Assembly: GCF_000968015.1 (NCBI RefSeq)
Contig: NZ_LACH01000002.1
Coordinates: 134,840 to 198,839, forward strand
Direction: 5' to 3'
DNA: 64,000 bases
Source of the DNA: Pseudomonas fluorescens
GTDB taxonomy: Bacteria > Pseudomonadota > Gammaproteobacteria > Pseudomonadales > Pseudomonadaceae
Under the pieces are notes generated by a model. The model saw only the letters and a list, made by a program, of their open reading frames with translations, was not told where the DNA came from and did not search any database. The translations under genes were made by a program, and so were the position numbers. This document shows positions 25,892 through 36,307 of this stretch, one piece after another; the first letter of the stretch is position 1, and the number at the start of each line of letters is the position of its first letter.

Positions 25892-26326
25892 TACTGCCGA
25901 ACTCCTGGATGTGCCAACTCCAGACGCAAAAGCGCCCAGTGACGGAGCTGCTACGCTCAAGCTGCAATCCGCCGAGATGGCCGCATCATCAGGCTTTTGT
26001 CATGTCGTTCGACGTCTCACACCGACGCACTCATGCCCACCAACGCCGCGAGGCTTTGACGCTACGTTTTCGCCGTTTTTTTGCGGATCAGAGGGGCAAA
26101 GGGGGCTGAAAAAAGCTGTAAACGACGTCACCGACACTGGATGCGACCATCCCTGTACTGGTTACGACGCACCCTGTAGGCGTCAGATTTTCACTGGTAC
26201 ATGATCGTATCGACTCGATTGCAAGGCGCCGTGGTAGAGATGTCTCCAAAACGCCATCCAACCGCAACCTATAAGTGCGGTGGTCCAGTCGGAACACTGC
26301 CAAAAAAAACACCAAGGAGTCCATCC
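25892..26326. other. Intergenic region between the divergent serine ammonia-lyase and cbcXWV genes
   Basis: 435 bases without a credible gene; only short frames without ribosome sites occur. It contains the GbdR-like element at 26142-26169 and must hold both promoters. A homopolymer-rich CAAAAAAAACACC run lies just before the cbcX ribosome site. Confidence 0.6.
26142..26169 (+). promoter_or_regulatory. Candidate GbdR-type binding site before cbcX
   Basis: TGCGAC (26142-26147) and TACGAC (26163-26168) in direct orientation, 21 bases apart, resembling the block before gbcA. It is about 160 bases upstream of the cbcX start. GbdR binding is inferred from regulon knowledge and the shared pattern. 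Confidence 0.35.
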
Positions 26327-27274
26327 ATGAAAGGTTCCCCGTCGTTGTTGTTGGCCGCCATGCTGAGTCTGCCGTTACTGGCTCAAGCCGCCGAACCGGC
26401 TCAATGCAGCACCGTAAACTTCTCCGATGTCGGCTGGACTGACATTACTGTCACCACCGCCACCACCAGCGTCGTCCTCGATGCCCTCGGCTACAAGACC
26501 AAAACCACGATGATTTCCGTACCGGTGACCTACAAGTCCCTGGCCGACGGCAAGAACATGGACGTATTCCTGGGTAACTGGATGCCGACCATGGAAAACG
26601 ACATCAAGGCCTACCGCGATGCCGGCACCGTGGACACCCTGCGCGCCAACCTGGAAAACGCAAAATACACACTCGCCGTCCCCGAAGAGTTGTATAACAA
26701 AGGTCTGAAAGATTTCGCCGACATCGCCAAGTTCAAGAAAGAACTCGACGGCAAGATCTACGGTATTGAACCAGGCAACGACGGCAACCGCCTGATCCAG
26801 AGCATGATCGACAAGAACGCCTTCGGCTTGAAAGACGCCGGCTTCAAGGTGGTCGAGTCCAGCGAGGCAGGCATGCTCTCGCAAGTCGATCGCGCCCAGC
26901 GCCGCAACACCGCCGTGGTGTTCCTGGGCTGGGAACCACACCCGATGAACACGCGTTTCAAGATGAAGTACCTGACCGGCGGCGACGACTATTTCGGTCC
27001 GAACTTCGGCCAGGCAACCATCTACACCAACACCCGCAAGGGCTATGCGCAGGAATGCAGCAACGTCGGTCAGTTGCTGAAAAACCTGCAGTTCACGCTG
27101 AACATGGAAAGCACCCTGATGGGCAACGTCCTGGACGACAAAATGAAGCCTGACGCGGCCGCCAAGGCCTGGCTGAAAAAGAATCCACAGGTCCTCGATA
27201 CCTGGCTCGCTGGCGTGACCACCATTGACGGTAAACCAGGCCTGGAGGCCGTGAAAGCCAAGCTCGCGCAGTAA
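26327..27274 (+). CDS. cbcX: Choline/quaternary amine ABC importer, substrate-binding protein CbcX
   Basis: 315-residue OpuAC-type periplasmic protein with signal peptide (MKGSPSLLLAAMLSLPLLAQ, mature from AEPAQC). Ligand-box segments: DVGWTDITVTTATTSVVLDA, FLGNWMP and VFLGWEPHPMNTRF. It presents choline to CbcWV. AAGGAG at 26314-26319 decides ATG 26327 over the much longer open frame. Paralogue of CaiX (17295), with the same architecture. Equivalent to PA5378. Confidence 0.93.
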   Translation: MKGSPSLLLAAMLSLPLLAQAAEPAQCSTVNFSDVGWTDITVTTATTSVVLDALGYKTKTTMISVPVTYKSLADGKNMDVFLGNWMPTMENDIKAYRDAGTVDTLRANLENAKYTLAVPEELYNKGLKDFADIAKFKKELDGKIYGIEPGNDGNRLIQSMIDKNAFGLKDAGFKVVESSEAGMLSQVDRAQRRNTAVVFLGWEPHPMNTRFKMKYLTGGDDYFGPNFGQATIYTNTRKGYAQECSNVGQLLKNLQFTLNMESTLMGNVLDDKMKPDAAAKAWLKKNPQVLDTWLAGVTTIDGKPGLEAVKAKLAQ

Positions 27275-27340
27275 TCGCTTACGCCGGGCGAGTTCGCTCG
27301 CCCGGGCTGTTTATTTCCTTGCATGCGGACGTTCACTACC

Positions 27341-28186
27341 ATGCTGATTGATCAGAAAATACCTCTAGGCCAGTACATCGCGGGCTTCGTTGAATGGTTG
27401 ACGCAACACGGCGCCAGCACCTTCGACGCAATCGCCGTGTCACTGGAAACGATGATCCACGGCGTGACTTTTGCGCTGACCTGGTTCAACCCGCTGGCAT
27501 TGATCGGCCTCATCGCGCTACTGGCTCACTTCATTCAACGAAAGTGGGGGCTGACCGTTTTCGTCATCGCCTCCTTCTTGCTGATCCTCAACCTGGGGTA
27601 CTGGCAGGAAACCATGGAAACCCTTGCCCAGGTGTTGTTCGCCACCCTGGTCTGCGTGGTCATCGGCGTGCCGTTGGGTATCGTCGCCGCGCATAAACCG
27701 ATGTTCTACACACTGATGCGTCCGGTGCTCGATCTGATGCAGACCGTACCGACCTTCGTGTACCTCATTCCTACCCTGACCCTCTTCGGTCTGGGTGTGG
27801 TCCCGGGCCTGATCTCGACGGTGGTGTTCGCGATTGCCGCGCCTATCCGCCTGACCTACCTGGGTATTCGCGATGTCCCGGAAGAGTTGATGGACGCAGG
27901 CAAGGCCTTTGGCTGCTCGCGACGTCAGCTGCTCTCGCGAATCGAACTGCCCCACGCCATGCCAAGCATCGCGGCCGGTATCACCCAGTGCATCATGCTG
28001 TCGTTGTCGATGGTGGTGATCGCGGCACTGGTGGGCGCCGATGGCCTGGGCAAACCCGTGGTCAACGCACTGAACACTGCTGATATCGCCCTGGGCTTCG
28101 AAGCAGGCCTGGCGATCGTACTGCTGGCGATCATGCTCGACCGTATCTGCAAACAACCCGAAGCTAAAGTAGGGGGTGACGCATGA
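27341..28186 (+). CDS. cbcW: Quaternary amine ABC importer, permease CbcW
   Basis: 281-residue ProW/OpuAB-type inner-membrane permease with about six helices (GVTFALTWFNPLALIGLIAL, LTVFVIASFLLILNLGYW and others) and the EAA-type coupling loop GKAFGCSRRQLLSRIELPHA. ATG 27341 (MLIDQKIPLG) is chosen from family starts; an ATG at 27323 is possible but has no ribosome site. Stop overlaps the cbcV start (ATGA). Equivalent to PA5377. Confidence 0.92.
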   Translation: MLIDQKIPLGQYIAGFVEWLTQHGASTFDAIAVSLETMIHGVTFALTWFNPLALIGLIALLAHFIQRKWGLTVFVIASFLLILNLGYWQETMETLAQVLFATLVCVVIGVPLGIVAAHKPMFYTLMRPVLDLMQTVPTFVYLIPTLTLFGLGVVPGLISTVVFAIAAPIRLTYLGIRDVPEELMDAGKAFGCSRRQLLSRIELPHAMPSIAAGITQCIMLSLSMVVIAALVGADGLGKPVVNALNTADIALGFEAGLAIVLLAIMLDRICKQPEAKVGGDA

Positions 28187-29361
28187 GCATTATTCGCTTC
28201 GATAACGTCGACGTAATCTTCTCCAAGGATCCACGCGAGGCACTCAAGCTGCTGGATCAAGGCATGACCCGTAACGAGATCCTGAAAAAGACCGGGCAGA
28301 TTGTTGGCGTTGAAAAGGCCAGCCTGGACGTCGAAAAAGGTGAAATCTGTGTACTGATGGGCCTGTCCGGCTCCGGCAAGTCCAGCTTGCTGCGCTGCAT
28401 CAACGGCCTCAACACCGTCAGCCGCGGCAAGCTGTTCGTCGAGCACGAAGGCAAGCAGATCGACATTGCTTCCTGCACCCCTGCGGAACTGAAAATGATG
28501 CGCACCAAGCGCATTGCGATGGTGTTCCAGAAGTTCGCCCTGATGCCTTGGTTGACGGTGCGCGAAAACATCAGTTTCGGCCTGGAAATGCAGGGTCGCC
28601 CTGAGAAAGAACGCCGCAAACTGGTGGATGAAAAGCTTGAGCTGGTGGGCCTGACCCAATGGCGCAACAAGAAACCCAACGAGCTGTCCGGTGGTATGCA
28701 ACAACGCGTGGGCCTGGCCCGTGCCCTGGCGATGGACGCCGACATCCTGCTGATGGACGAACCGTTCTCGGCACTCGACCCGCTGATCCGCCAAGGCCTG
28801 CAAGACGAACTGCTGGAACTGCAACGCAAGCTGAGCAAGACCATCGTTTTCGTGAGCCACGACCTCGATGAAGCCCTGAAGCTCGGCAGCCGTATTGCGA
28901 TCATGAAAGACGGTCGGATCATTCAGTACAGCAAACCTGAAGAGATCGTGTTGAACCCGGCGGACGACTATGTACGGACCTTCGTGGCCCACACCAACCC
29001 GCTGAACGTTCTCTGCGGTCGCAGCCTGATGCGCACCCTGGACAACTGCAAACGCATCAATGGCTCTGTCTGCCTCGATCCGGGCGGCGATTCGTGGCTG
29101 GACCTGGCCGAAGGCAACACCATCAAAGGCGCCCGCCAGAACGGCGCGATCCTGGACCTGCAGAACTGGATTCCAGGGCAAGCGGTTGAAGGGCTGGGTC
29201 GTCGTCCAACGCTGGTGGATTCGAACATCGGCATGCGCGACGCGCTGCAGATTCGCTATCAGACGGGTAATAAGCTGGTGCTGCACGACAACAACAAAGT
29301 GGTCGGGATCCTCGGTGACAGCGAGCTGTATCACGCACTGCTCGGCAAGAACCTGGGGTAA
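28183..29361 (+). CDS. cbcV: Quaternary amine ABC importer, ATPase CbcV
   Basis: 392-residue ProV/OpuAA-type ATPase. Walker A GLSGSGKSS (60-68), Q-loop FQKFALMPW, signature LSGGMQQR, Walker B ILLMDEP and switch histidine FVSHD. The C-terminal part (from about 275) is a CBS-like regulatory region (NIGMRDALQIRYQTGNKLVL). Energises uptake of choline, betaine and carnitine with CbcX, CaiX or other binding proteins. Translationally coupled to cbcW. A terminator follows at 29374. Confidence 0.93.
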   Translation: MSIIRFDNVDVIFSKDPREALKLLDQGMTRNEILKKTGQIVGVEKASLDVEKGEICVLMGLSGSGKSSLLRCINGLNTVSRGKLFVEHEGKQIDIASCTPAELKMMRTKRIAMVFQKFALMPWLTVRENISFGLEMQGRPEKERRKLVDEKLELVGLTQWRNKKPNELSGGMQQRVGLARALAMDADILLMDEPFSALDPLIRQGLQDELLELQRKLSKTIVFVSHDLDEALKLGSRIAIMKDGRIIQYSKPEEIVLNPADDYVRTFVAHTNPLNVLCGRSLMRTLDNCKRINGSVCLDPGGDSWLDLAEGNTIKGARQNGAILDLQNWIPGQAVEGLGRRPTLVDSNIGMRDALQIRYQTGNKLVLHDNNKVVGILGDSELYHALLGKNLG

Positions 29362-29373
29362 GGCAACACACAC

Positions 29374-29405
29374 AAAAACGCCGCGAGAGGATCGCGGCGT
29401 TTTTG
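29374..29405 (+). terminator. Terminator after cbcV
   Basis: ACGCCGCGA and TCGCGGCGT form a nine-pair stem with a GAGGA loop, flanked by A and T runs on both sides. It lies 13 bases after the cbcV stop and could act on both strands. Confidence 0.85.
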
Positions 29406-29439
29406 TTTGTGCAGATATTCGGCTTGGAATGCTGACAAC

Positions 29440-29614
29440 TGTGGTGAGGGGATTTTTGTGGTGAGGGGATTTAGCGAAACGTCGCACCGCCCCGTTCGGC
29501 TGCGCAGCAGTCGTAAAACCGGCCAGCGCGATTTATCTGATGTACCGCGGTGTCTGGTTTGGGGCCGCTTCGCTGCCCAACGGGGATAAATCCCCTCGCC
29601 ACAGAAATCCCTCT
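29440..29614. repeat. Degenerate 'GTGGCGAGGGG' family repeat
   Basis: GTGGTGAGGGGATTT is present twice (about 29440 and 29459) on the left and GGGATAAATCCCCTCGCCAC on the right (ending about 29603), with GCAGCAGTCGTAAAACC and GGGGCCGCTTCGCTGCCCAA inside. It is an eroded version of the repeat at 22788. No gene is present. Confidence 0.65.
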
Positions 29615-29616
29615 CC

Positions 29617-29651
29617 ACAAAAGAGCTGCGGTGCATTCACTGCACCGCAGA
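29617..29651 (-). terminator. Terminator after betT
   Basis: On the minus strand CTGCGGTGCA pairs with TGCACCGCAG around a GTGAA loop and is followed by CTCTTTT. It lies just after the betT stop. Confidence 0.8.
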
Positions 29652-29660
29652 CCTCAAGTT

Positions 29661-31667
29661 TTAGCTATAGACCCGGCCAAGGAGCTGCCGATGGCTTTCA
29701 AACTGATCGAGCACATCACGGGTGATCTGATCCTGGGTGAAGCCCATCAAGTCGTAGTCCTGGCTGCCGTTGTGCAGGTACACCTCGGCGCGGTAGTAAC
29801 GTGCACGCGGTTCATCAGCACTTTCAGCCGAAACCATGTCGCTCGCCGCTGCCAGATAGCCGTCCAGGCTCACTTCGTAGACAAAAGGATTGCCCTCTTC
29901 CATCTCGATCCGCAGGCCCATGCAGCGTTTCGACTTGCCCAGCAACGTCTGTACATCCAGACCCTGACCACGCAATTGCACCGCCGCATCTTCCAGCGCC
30001 GGGCTGACTTGCTTGTCCATGAAACGCTGAACAATCGACTGATTCGGCTGCAAGTCCAGCTGCGTCAAACGCTCGCTGAAACCACGACGACCACGCGCTG
30101 CGAGTTCCGCTTGTTCCTGTTCGATCTGCACGTCCTGGCGCATCGCCTTGTGCAGGCCAAACATGAAGAACACCAGCACCACCGAGAACGGCAGACCGGC
30201 CAGCACCACCATGGTTTGCATGGCTTCGAAGTTACCGGCGAACAGCAGGCCGATGGTCACCAGCGTGATCACCGCCGACCAGAAGATCCGCAGCCAATGC
30301 GGGGCGTCTTCGTCGACGTTGCCGCCCTTGCACGAAAGGTTCGCCATCATCACCGCGCCGGAATCCGCCGGGGTCAGGAACAGCACGAAACCGACAAAGA
30401 TCGACACGCCGATCACGATTTTCGACGCCGGGTAGTGCTCAAGCAGTTGGTAGATTGCCATCGACGGCTGTTCCAGCGCCGTCTTCCCGAGCTCCACCGC
30501 CCCATGGTTCATCACCAGGTCCAGGGCCGAGTTACCGAAGATCGACAGCCACGCCAGGGTGAAACCCAGTGGAATCAGCAGCACGCCGGCCACCAGTTCA
30601 CGCACCGTGCGACCACGGGAAATACGCGCGATGAACATACCCACGAATGGGGCCCAGGAAATCCACCAGGCCCAATAGAACAGGGTCCACAGGCCCAACC
30701 AGCGGTCGGACTTCTCAGTGTCGCCTTCGTACACATAGAGGTCGAAGGTCTTCAGCACCACGCCGTTCAGGTAGTCGCCGATGTTCTGCACAAAGCCGTT
30801 GAGCAGGTGCAGGGTCGGGCCGAACAACAGCACGAAAATCAGCAGGCCGCTGAACAGCACGATGTTCAGGTTGGACAGACGGCGAATGCCGTTTTCCACG
30901 CCGGACACGGCAGCGATGGTCGCCACGGTGCTCATCACGATGATCACGATCAGCAGGTTGGTGTTGCTGTGTTCCATGCCGAACAGGTTTTCAAGGCCCG
31001 ACGACACTTGCAGCGAACCAATCCCCAGGTTCGTCACCAGACCCAGCAGGGTCACGAACATGCCGAAGCCGTCCACCGCATGACCGGCCGCGCCTTTGAC
31101 CCAACGTTCGCCGACCAGCGGATACAGCGCCGAACGCAACGCCAGCGGCTGGTTATGACGGTAAGCAAAATATGCAACGGCCAGGCCGACCAATGCGTAG
31201 ATCGCCCAGCCATGCAGGCCCCAATGCAGGAATGTCAGCTGAACCGCCTGACGTGCCGCCATGTTGCTGGCAGCAACGCCTTCCGGCGGATTGAAGTAGT
31301 GGTCCAGCGGCTCGGATGCACCGAAGTACAGCAGCGAGATGCCGATACCCGACGAGAACAGCATCCCTGCCCAGGCGCCGTAGCTGAAGTCCGGGGTGTC
31401 GTCCTTGCTGCCCAGCTTGAGCTTGCCGTAGGACGAAAACGCCAGACCGACCACGAAGACCAGGTAAGCGGCGATCACCACCATGTAGTACCAGCCGAAG
31501 CTGCGGGACAACCAGGCCTGGGCAATACCGAGCAATCTGCCGGCCTCTTGCGGGGCGATGATCAGAATGGCGGTCAACAACAGGATCAACGCGGTAGAGG
31601 TGTAGAACACCCAACCGTTGACCGTCACCTTCTCGGGTGGGGTCTTTATAAGAGAGGCAGAACTCAT
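29661..31667 (-). CDS. betT: High-affinity choline transporter BetT (BCCT family)
   Basis: 668-residue proton- or sodium-coupled carrier of the betaine/carnitine/choline transporter family with twelve predicted helices. BCCT hallmarks: the tryptophan-rich segment WTLFYWAWWISWAPFVGMFI of helix 8 and GIGISLLYFGASEPL. A cytoplasmic C-terminal tail of about 180 residues, as in E. coli BetT, is thought to sense osmotic state. ATG 31667 (MSSASL) chosen over an upstream start in the promoter region. Divergent from betIBA with the BetI operator between. Equivalent to PA5375. Confidence 0.92.
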   Translation of the reverse strand: MSSASLIKTPPEKVTVNGWVFYTSTALILLLTAILIIAPQEAGRLLGIAQAWLSRSFGWYYMVVIAAYLVFVVGLAFSSYGKLKLGSKDDTPDFSYGAWAGMLFSSGIGISLLYFGASEPLDHYFNPPEGVAASNMAARQAVQLTFLHWGLHGWAIYALVGLAVAYFAYRHNQPLALRSALYPLVGERWVKGAAGHAVDGFGMFVTLLGLVTNLGIGSLQVSSGLENLFGMEHSNTNLLIVIIVMSTVATIAAVSGVENGIRRLSNLNIVLFSGLLIFVLLFGPTLHLLNGFVQNIGDYLNGVVLKTFDLYVYEGDTEKSDRWLGLWTLFYWAWWISWAPFVGMFIARISRGRTVRELVAGVLLIPLGFTLAWLSIFGNSALDLVMNHGAVELGKTALEQPSMAIYQLLEHYPASKIVIGVSIFVGFVLFLTPADSGAVMMANLSCKGGNVDEDAPHWLRIFWSAVITLVTIGLLFAGNFEAMQTMVVLAGLPFSVVLVFFMFGLHKAMRQDVQIEQEQAELAARGRRGFSERLTQLDLQPNQSIVQRFMDKQVSPALEDAAVQLRGQGLDVQTLLGKSKRCMGLRIEMEEGNPFVYEVSLDGYLAAASDMVSAESADEPRARYYRAEVYLHNGSQDYDLMGFTQDQITRDVLDQFESHRQLLGRVYS

Positions 31668-31989
31668 GGCACAGATGCTCCAGGCAGTGCGAGAGAAAAA
31701 CACAAGGCAACGCGTTACCCGACCAATCGCTTAGTTGGCAGCCGACCAGCGGGTGATATAAAGACACCCCGAAAAAAGCCCGAAACCCGGGAGCGCCAGT
31801 GCGCGTGGGTTTCGAGCGTTTTGGGATGTCGTTTTTCCGCCAACTACATGTAGGAAAAACCTGTAGGCAGCGACGAATTGTCGCAGATCTTATTCTTTGT
31901 TGATTGAACGTTCAATCAAAACAAAATAGACTGGCCTTCAATCCGATAGACGTTTCACGTCCACCGGTAGGCCTAAGGAGATGTGCAAG
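31668..31989. other. betT-betI divergent control region
   Basis: 322 bases with no gene. It contains the 20-base palindrome at 31900-31919 and must carry promoters for both betT and betIBA. A GGGTTTCGGGC run and a TCGTTTTTCC stretch show no clear terminator. Confidence 0.7.
31900..31919. promoter_or_regulatory. BetI operator
   Basis: TTGATTGAACGTTCAATCAA is a perfect 20-base palindrome, 70 bases before the betI start and in the betT-betI divergent region. TetR-family repressor BetI is known to bind such inverted repeats around ATTGAACGTTCAAT and to be released by choline. Only the binding in this strain is inferred. Confidence 0.85.
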
Positions 31990-32583
31990 ATGCCCAAGGT
32001 CGGTATGCAACCCATCCGCCGCCAGCAATTGATCGAAGCCACGCTACTGGCCGTCGATCAGGTCGGCATGGGGGACGCCAGCATTGCGCTGATCGCCCGT
32101 TTGGCCGGTGTCTCGAATGGCATCATCAGTCACTATTTTCAGGACAAGAACGGCCTGATCGCGGCCACCGCGCAGTATCTGATGAGTGTCCTCAGCGAGA
32201 ACGTCACCGCGCGCCGTCAGGCGCTGGAGGACAGCAGCCCGCGGGCGCACCTCCAGGTGATTATCGAAGGCAACTTCGACGCCAGCCAGGTCAATGGCCC
32301 GGCAATGAAAACCTGGCTGGCCTTCTGGGCCACCAGCATGCACCACCCGTCTTTGCACAGGTTGCAGCGGATCAACGATCACCGTCTGTATTCCAACCTG
32401 TGCTGCCAGTTCCGCCGTGTATTGCCGCTCGATGACGCGCGCAGTGCAGCCCGCGGCCTGGCAGCCCTCATTGACGGTTTGTGGTTGCGCGGCGCGCTGT
32501 CGGGAGATGCTTTCGACACCGGGCAAGCGCACCAGATCGCTTATGAATACATGGATTTCCAACTGGCCAAGCAGGTGAGTTAG
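31990..32583 (+). CDS. betI: Choline-responsive repressor BetI (TetR family)
   Basis: 197 residues. The N-terminal TetR helix-turn-helix reads [21 protein letters not shown]; the C-terminal part binds choline. ATG 31990 ([17 protein letters not shown]) with AAGGAG nine bases upstream is chosen instead of the earlier in-frame ATG at 31981. First gene of betIBA; controls its own operon and betT through the palindrome upstream. Equivalent to PA5374. Confidence 0.95.
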   Translation: MPKVGMQPIRRQQLIEATLLAVDQVGMGDASIALIARLAGVSNGIISHYFQDKNGLIAATAQYLMSVLSENVTARRQALEDSSPRAHLQVIIEGNFDASQVNGPAMKTWLAFWATSMHHPSLHRLQRINDHRLYSNLCCQFRRVLPLDDARSAARGLAALIDGLWLRGALSGDAFDTGQAHQIAYEYMDFQLAKQVS

Positions 32584-32691
32584 AGCACACAGAACCGCTC
32601 AGCACCTGAACCGCCACTGACCAGCGTTGCCCAAGCTATACGGCACGCCCAGTGGTTACCGCCAACCCACTTATGCTCTTGCGAGGACTAT

Positions 32692-34164
32692 ATGGCCCGT
32701 TTCGAACTGCAAAAACTCTACATCGATGGCGGCTACTCCGACGCCAGCAGCGACGCCACCTTCGAAGCCATCAACCCGGCTAACGGTGAAGTCCTCGCAA
32801 CCGTACAACGTGCGACCAAAGAAGACGTTGAGCGCGCTGTAGTCAGCGCCGAAAAGGGCCAGAAAATCTGGGCTGCAATGACCGCCATGGAGCGTTCGCG
32901 CATCCTGCGTCGTGCCGTCGACATCCTGCGCGAGCGCAACGATGAACTGGCTGCCCTGGAAACCCTGGACACCGGCAAGTCGTTCTCCGAAACCAAGTAC
33001 GTCGACATCGTCACCGGCGCTGACGTGCTGGAGTACTACGCAGGTCTGGTTCCGGCCATCGAAGGCGAGCAGATCCCGCTGCGCACCACTTCGTTCGTCT
33101 ACACCCGTCGCGAGCCGCTGGGCGTCGTGGCCGGTATCGGCGCGTGGAACTACCCGATCCAGATCGCCCTGTGGAAATCTGCACCTGCCCTGGCGGCCGG
33201 TAACGCGATGATCTTCAAGCCAAGCGAAGTCACTTCCCTGACCACGCTGAAACTGGCCGAGATCTACACCGAAGCAGGCCTGCCAGCAGGCGTGTTCAAC
33301 GTGCTGACCGGCAGCGGCCGTGAAGTCGGCACCTGGCTGACCGAGCACCCACGCATCGAAAAAATCTCCTTCACCGGCGGCACCGACACCGGCAAGAAGG
33401 TCATGGCCAGCGCCTCTGCTTCGTCGCTGAAAGACGTGACCATGGAATTGGGCGGCAAATCCCCGCTGATCATTTTCGACGACGCCGACCTCGATCGCGC
33501 TGCCGACACCGCGATGATGGCCAACTTCTACAGCTCCGGCCAGGTCTGCACCAACGGCACTCGCGTGTTCGTGCCGAGCCACCTGAAAGCCGCTTTCGAA
33601 GCCAAGATCGTTGAGCGCGTTGCGCGCATACGTGTCGGCAACCCGGAAGACGAGAACACCAATTTCGGCCCTCTGGTCAGCTTCGCCCACATGGAAAGCG
33701 TGCTGGGTTACATCGCCAAAGGTAAGGAAGAAGGCGCTCGCGTTCTGTGCGGCGGCAGCCGTCTGACCGAAGGCGACTTCGCCAAAGGCGCGTTCGTGGC
33801 ACCGACCGTGTTCACCGACTGCACCGACGAGATGACCATCGTTCGCGAAGAAATCTTCGGCCCGGTGATGAGCATCCTGACTTACGAAACCGAAGAAGAA
33901 GTGATCCGTCGCGCCAACGACACCGAGTTCGGCCTGGCCGCCGGTGTCGTCACCAAGGACCTGAACCGCGCCCACCGCGTGATTCACCAACTGGAAGCCG
34001 GTATCTGCTGGATCAACGCCTGGGGCGAATCCGACGCGAAGATGCCGGTCGGCGGCTACAAGCAGTCGGGCGTGGGCCGTGAAAACGGCATCAGCTCGCT
34101 GAACAACTTCACACGCATCAAATCGGTACAGGTCGAACTGGGCGATTACGCCTCGGTGTTCTAA
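32692..34164 (+). CDS. betB: Betaine aldehyde dehydrogenase BetB
   Basis: 490-residue NAD(P)-dependent aldehyde dehydrogenase that oxidises betaine aldehyde to glycine betaine. Catalytic cysteine C286 in [13 protein letters not shown] and general base in [10 protein letters not shown]; cofactor region [18 protein letters not shown] at 32683 precedes ATG 32692. Second gene of betIBA; followed by a long hairpin repeat before betA. Equivalent to PA5373. Confidence 0.96.
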   Translation: MARFELQKLYIDGGYSDASSDATFEAINPANGEVLATVQRATKEDVERAVVSAEKGQKIWAAMTAMERSRILRRAVDILRERNDELAALETLDTGKSFSETKYVDIVTGADVLEYYAGLVPAIEGEQIPLRTTSFVYTRREPLGVVAGIGAWNYPIQIALWKSAPALAAGNAMIFKPSEVTSLTTLKLAEIYTEAGLPAGVFNVLTGSGREVGTWLTEHPRIEKISFTGGTDTGKKVMASASASSLKDVTMELGGKSPLIIFDDADLDRAADTAMMANFYSSGQVCTNGTRVFVPSHLKAAFEAKIVERVARIRVGNPEDENTNFGPLVSFAHMESVLGYIAKGKEEGARVLCGGSRLTEGDFAKGAFVAPTVFTDCTDEMTIVREEIFGPVMSILTYETEEEVIRRANDTEFGLAAGVVTKDLNRAHRVIHQLEAGICWINAWGESDAKMPVGGYKQSGVGRENGISSLNNFTRIKSVQVELGDYASVF

Positions 34165-34181
34165 GCCCCGGCTGAAAACCC

Positions 34182-34287
34182 TGTAGCAGCTGCCGAGGCA
34201 CGAGGCTGCGTTGCGCGTCCGCAGGACCGCCCTCAGAGGGCCGCTGCGCGAGCCAACGCAGCCTCGTACCTCGGCAGCTGCTACAGG
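34182..34287. repeat. Long inverted repeat, 'GTAGCAGCTGCCGAGG' family, between betB and betA
   Basis: CTGTAGCAGCTGCCGAGGCA at the left and its near-complement CTCGGCAGCTGCTACAG at the right, with GCAGGACCGCCCTCAGAGGG in the loop. Related copies: 40688-40791 and a scrambled one at 51696-51838. It fills most of the 156-base gap inside the bet operon. Confidence 0.88.
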
Positions 34288-34320
34288 CGACCTGAACCAA
34301 CTTCAAAGAGGGTGCATTCA

Positions 34321-36024
34321 ATGTCCCAAGAATTCGATTACATCATCATCGGTGCCGGCTCTGCCGGTAACACCCTGGCGACCCGTCTGACTGAAGACGA
34401 AGGCGTCACCGTCCTGCTGCTCGAAGCAGGCGGCCCGGACTACCGGATGGATTTCCGCACGCAAATGCCGGCCGCCCTGGCGTTCCCACTGCAAGGTCGT
34501 CGCTACAACTGGGCCTACGAAACCGATCCAGAGCCACACATGGACGGTCGCCGGATGGAATGCGGTCGCGGCAAGGGCCTGGGTGGTTCTTCGCTGATCA
34601 ACGGCATGTGCTACATCCGTGGCAACGCGATGGACTACGACAACTGGGCCAAACTGCCAGGTCTGGAAGACTGGGACTACCTGAACTGCCTGCCGTATTT
34701 CCGCAAGGCTGAAACCCGTGACATCGGCCCGAACGACTACCACGGTGGCGACGGTCCGGTCAGCGTGACCACGCCGAAAGCCGGTAATAACCCGCTGTTC
34801 AACGCGATGGTTGAAGCCGGCGTGCAAGCCGGTTACCCGCGTACCGAAGACCTGAACGGTTACCAGCAAGAAGGCTTCGGTCCGATGGACCGCACCGTGA
34901 CGCCGAACGGCCGTCGCGCCAGCACCGCTCGCGGTTACCTGGACATCGCCAAGAAGCGCTCGACCCTGACCATCGTCACCCACGCCCTGACCGACAAGAT
35001 CCTGTTCGAAGGCAAGCGTGCGGTCGGCGTGCGTTACCTGATCGGCGCCGCTGAAGAGCGCGTTGAAGTCCGCGCCCGCAAAGAAGTGCTGCTGTGCTCC
35101 GGCGCCATCGCTTCGCCGCAGATTCTGCAGCGCTCCGGCGTCGGCCCGGCCGAACTGCTGAAAAAACTCGACATCCCGGTGGTCCACGACCTGCCGGGCG
35201 TGGGTGAAAACCTGCAGGATCACCTTGAGTTGTACCTGCAATACGCGTGCACCCAACCGGTTTCGCTGTACCCATCGCTGCTCTGGTACAACCAGCCGGC
35301 CATCGGTGCCGAGTGGCTGTTCAACGGCACCGGTATCGGCGCCAGCAACCAGTTCGAAGCCGGCGGTTTCATCCGTACCCGTCCGGAATTCGATTGGCCG
35401 AACATCCAGTACCACTTCCTGCCGGTCGCGATTAACTACAACGGCAGCAACGGTGTGAAAGAGCACGGTTTCCAGGCGCACATGGGTTCCATGCGTTCGC
35501 CTAGCCGTGGTCGCGTCCAGGCCAAATCCAAGGATCCGCGCGAGTACCCGAGCATCCTGTTCAACTACATGGCCACCGAGCAGGACTGGCAGGAATTCCG
35601 TGACGGCATCCGCCTGACCCGTGAAATCATGCAACAGCCTGCACTGGACGCTTTCCGTGGCCGCGAAATCAGCCCGGGCATCGACGTGCAAACCGATGAA
35701 CAGCTCGACAAGTTCATCCGTGAACACGCCGAAACCGCGTTCCACCCGTCCTGCTCGTGCAAGATGGGCACCGACGAAATGGCGGTGGTTGACGCTGAAG
35801 GCCGTGTGCACGGCATGCAGAGTCTGCGTGTGGTCGATGCCTCGATCATGCCGATCATCACCACCGGTAACCTGAACGCGCCAACGATCATGATCGCCGA
35901 GAAAATCGCCGACAAGATCCGTGGTCGCAAGCCATTGCCGCGTAGCAAGGCCGCCTACTTCGTGGCCGGCGATGCGCCGGTGCGTGGCAAACCGTTGCGG
36001 GAAGTGAGCCTGACTGCTCAATAA
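34321..36024 (+). CDS. betA: Choline dehydrogenase BetA (GMC oxidoreductase)
   Basis: 567-residue FAD-dependent membrane-associated enzyme oxidising choline to betaine aldehyde. FAD motif [17 protein letters not shown] (8-24), GMC signature segment [15 protein letters not shown], and active-site HPSCSCKMG with [15 protein letters not shown] at the end. ATG 34321 follows AAAGAGGGTGCATTCA; the longer frame starts only nine bases earlier. Equivalent to PA5372. Confidence 0.96.
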   Translation: MSQEFDYIIIGAGSAGNTLATRLTEDEGVTVLLLEAGGPDYRMDFRTQMPAALAFPLQGRRYNWAYETDPEPHMDGRRMECGRGKGLGGSSLINGMCYIRGNAMDYDNWAKLPGLEDWDYLNCLPYFRKAETRDIGPNDYHGGDGPVSVTTPKAGNNPLFNAMVEAGVQAGYPRTEDLNGYQQEGFGPMDRTVTPNGRRASTARGYLDIAKKRSTLTIVTHALTDKILFEGKRAVGVRYLIGAAEERVEVRARKEVLLCSGAIASPQILQRSGVGPAELLKKLDIPVVHDLPGVGENLQDHLELYLQYACTQPVSLYPSLLWYNQPAIGAEWLFNGTGIGASNQFEAGGFIRTRPEFDWPNIQYHFLPVAINYNGSNGVKEHGFQAHMGSMRSPSRGRVQAKSKDPREYPSILFNYMATEQDWQEFRDGIRLTREIMQQPALDAFRGREISPGIDVQTDEQLDKFIREHAETAFHPSCSCKMGTDEMAVVDAEGRVHGMQSLRVVDASIMPIITTGNLNAPTIMIAEKIADKIRGRKPLPRSKAAYFVAGDAPVRGKPLREVSLTAQ

Positions 36025-36046
36025 ACCGCAATACCGCGTCACGGCC

Positions 36047-36142
36047 AATCGCGAGCAAGCTCGCTCCCACAGGTTTCGGGTTGGATTGCAGATTTGCGAT
36101 CAACCCCGGCCCCCTGTGGGAGCGAGCTCGCTCGCGATGAGG
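36047..36142. repeat. REP pair (GTGGGAGCGAGC family)
   Basis: ATCGCGAGCAAGCTCGCTCC and GTGGGAGCGAGCTCGCTCGC in inverted order after betA. Confidence 0.85.
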
Positions 36143-36307
36143 CCCGACCAAACCACACATCTCCCCCTGACCCACCTCGGGTAAACTTTTCCTACACCGA
36201 TCCAAGCTTGATCCTACCCCCCGCGCAGGCCTAATCTAGCGCCACGCAAACGTTTCACCCCCTCGCAACATCGATACACCGCCACTCCATACCAAGGAGG
36301 TTCCCGA

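Noticed and set aside
29550..31853. 767-codon plus-strand frame
   Set aside because: Antisense to betT, whose BCCT family features are clear.
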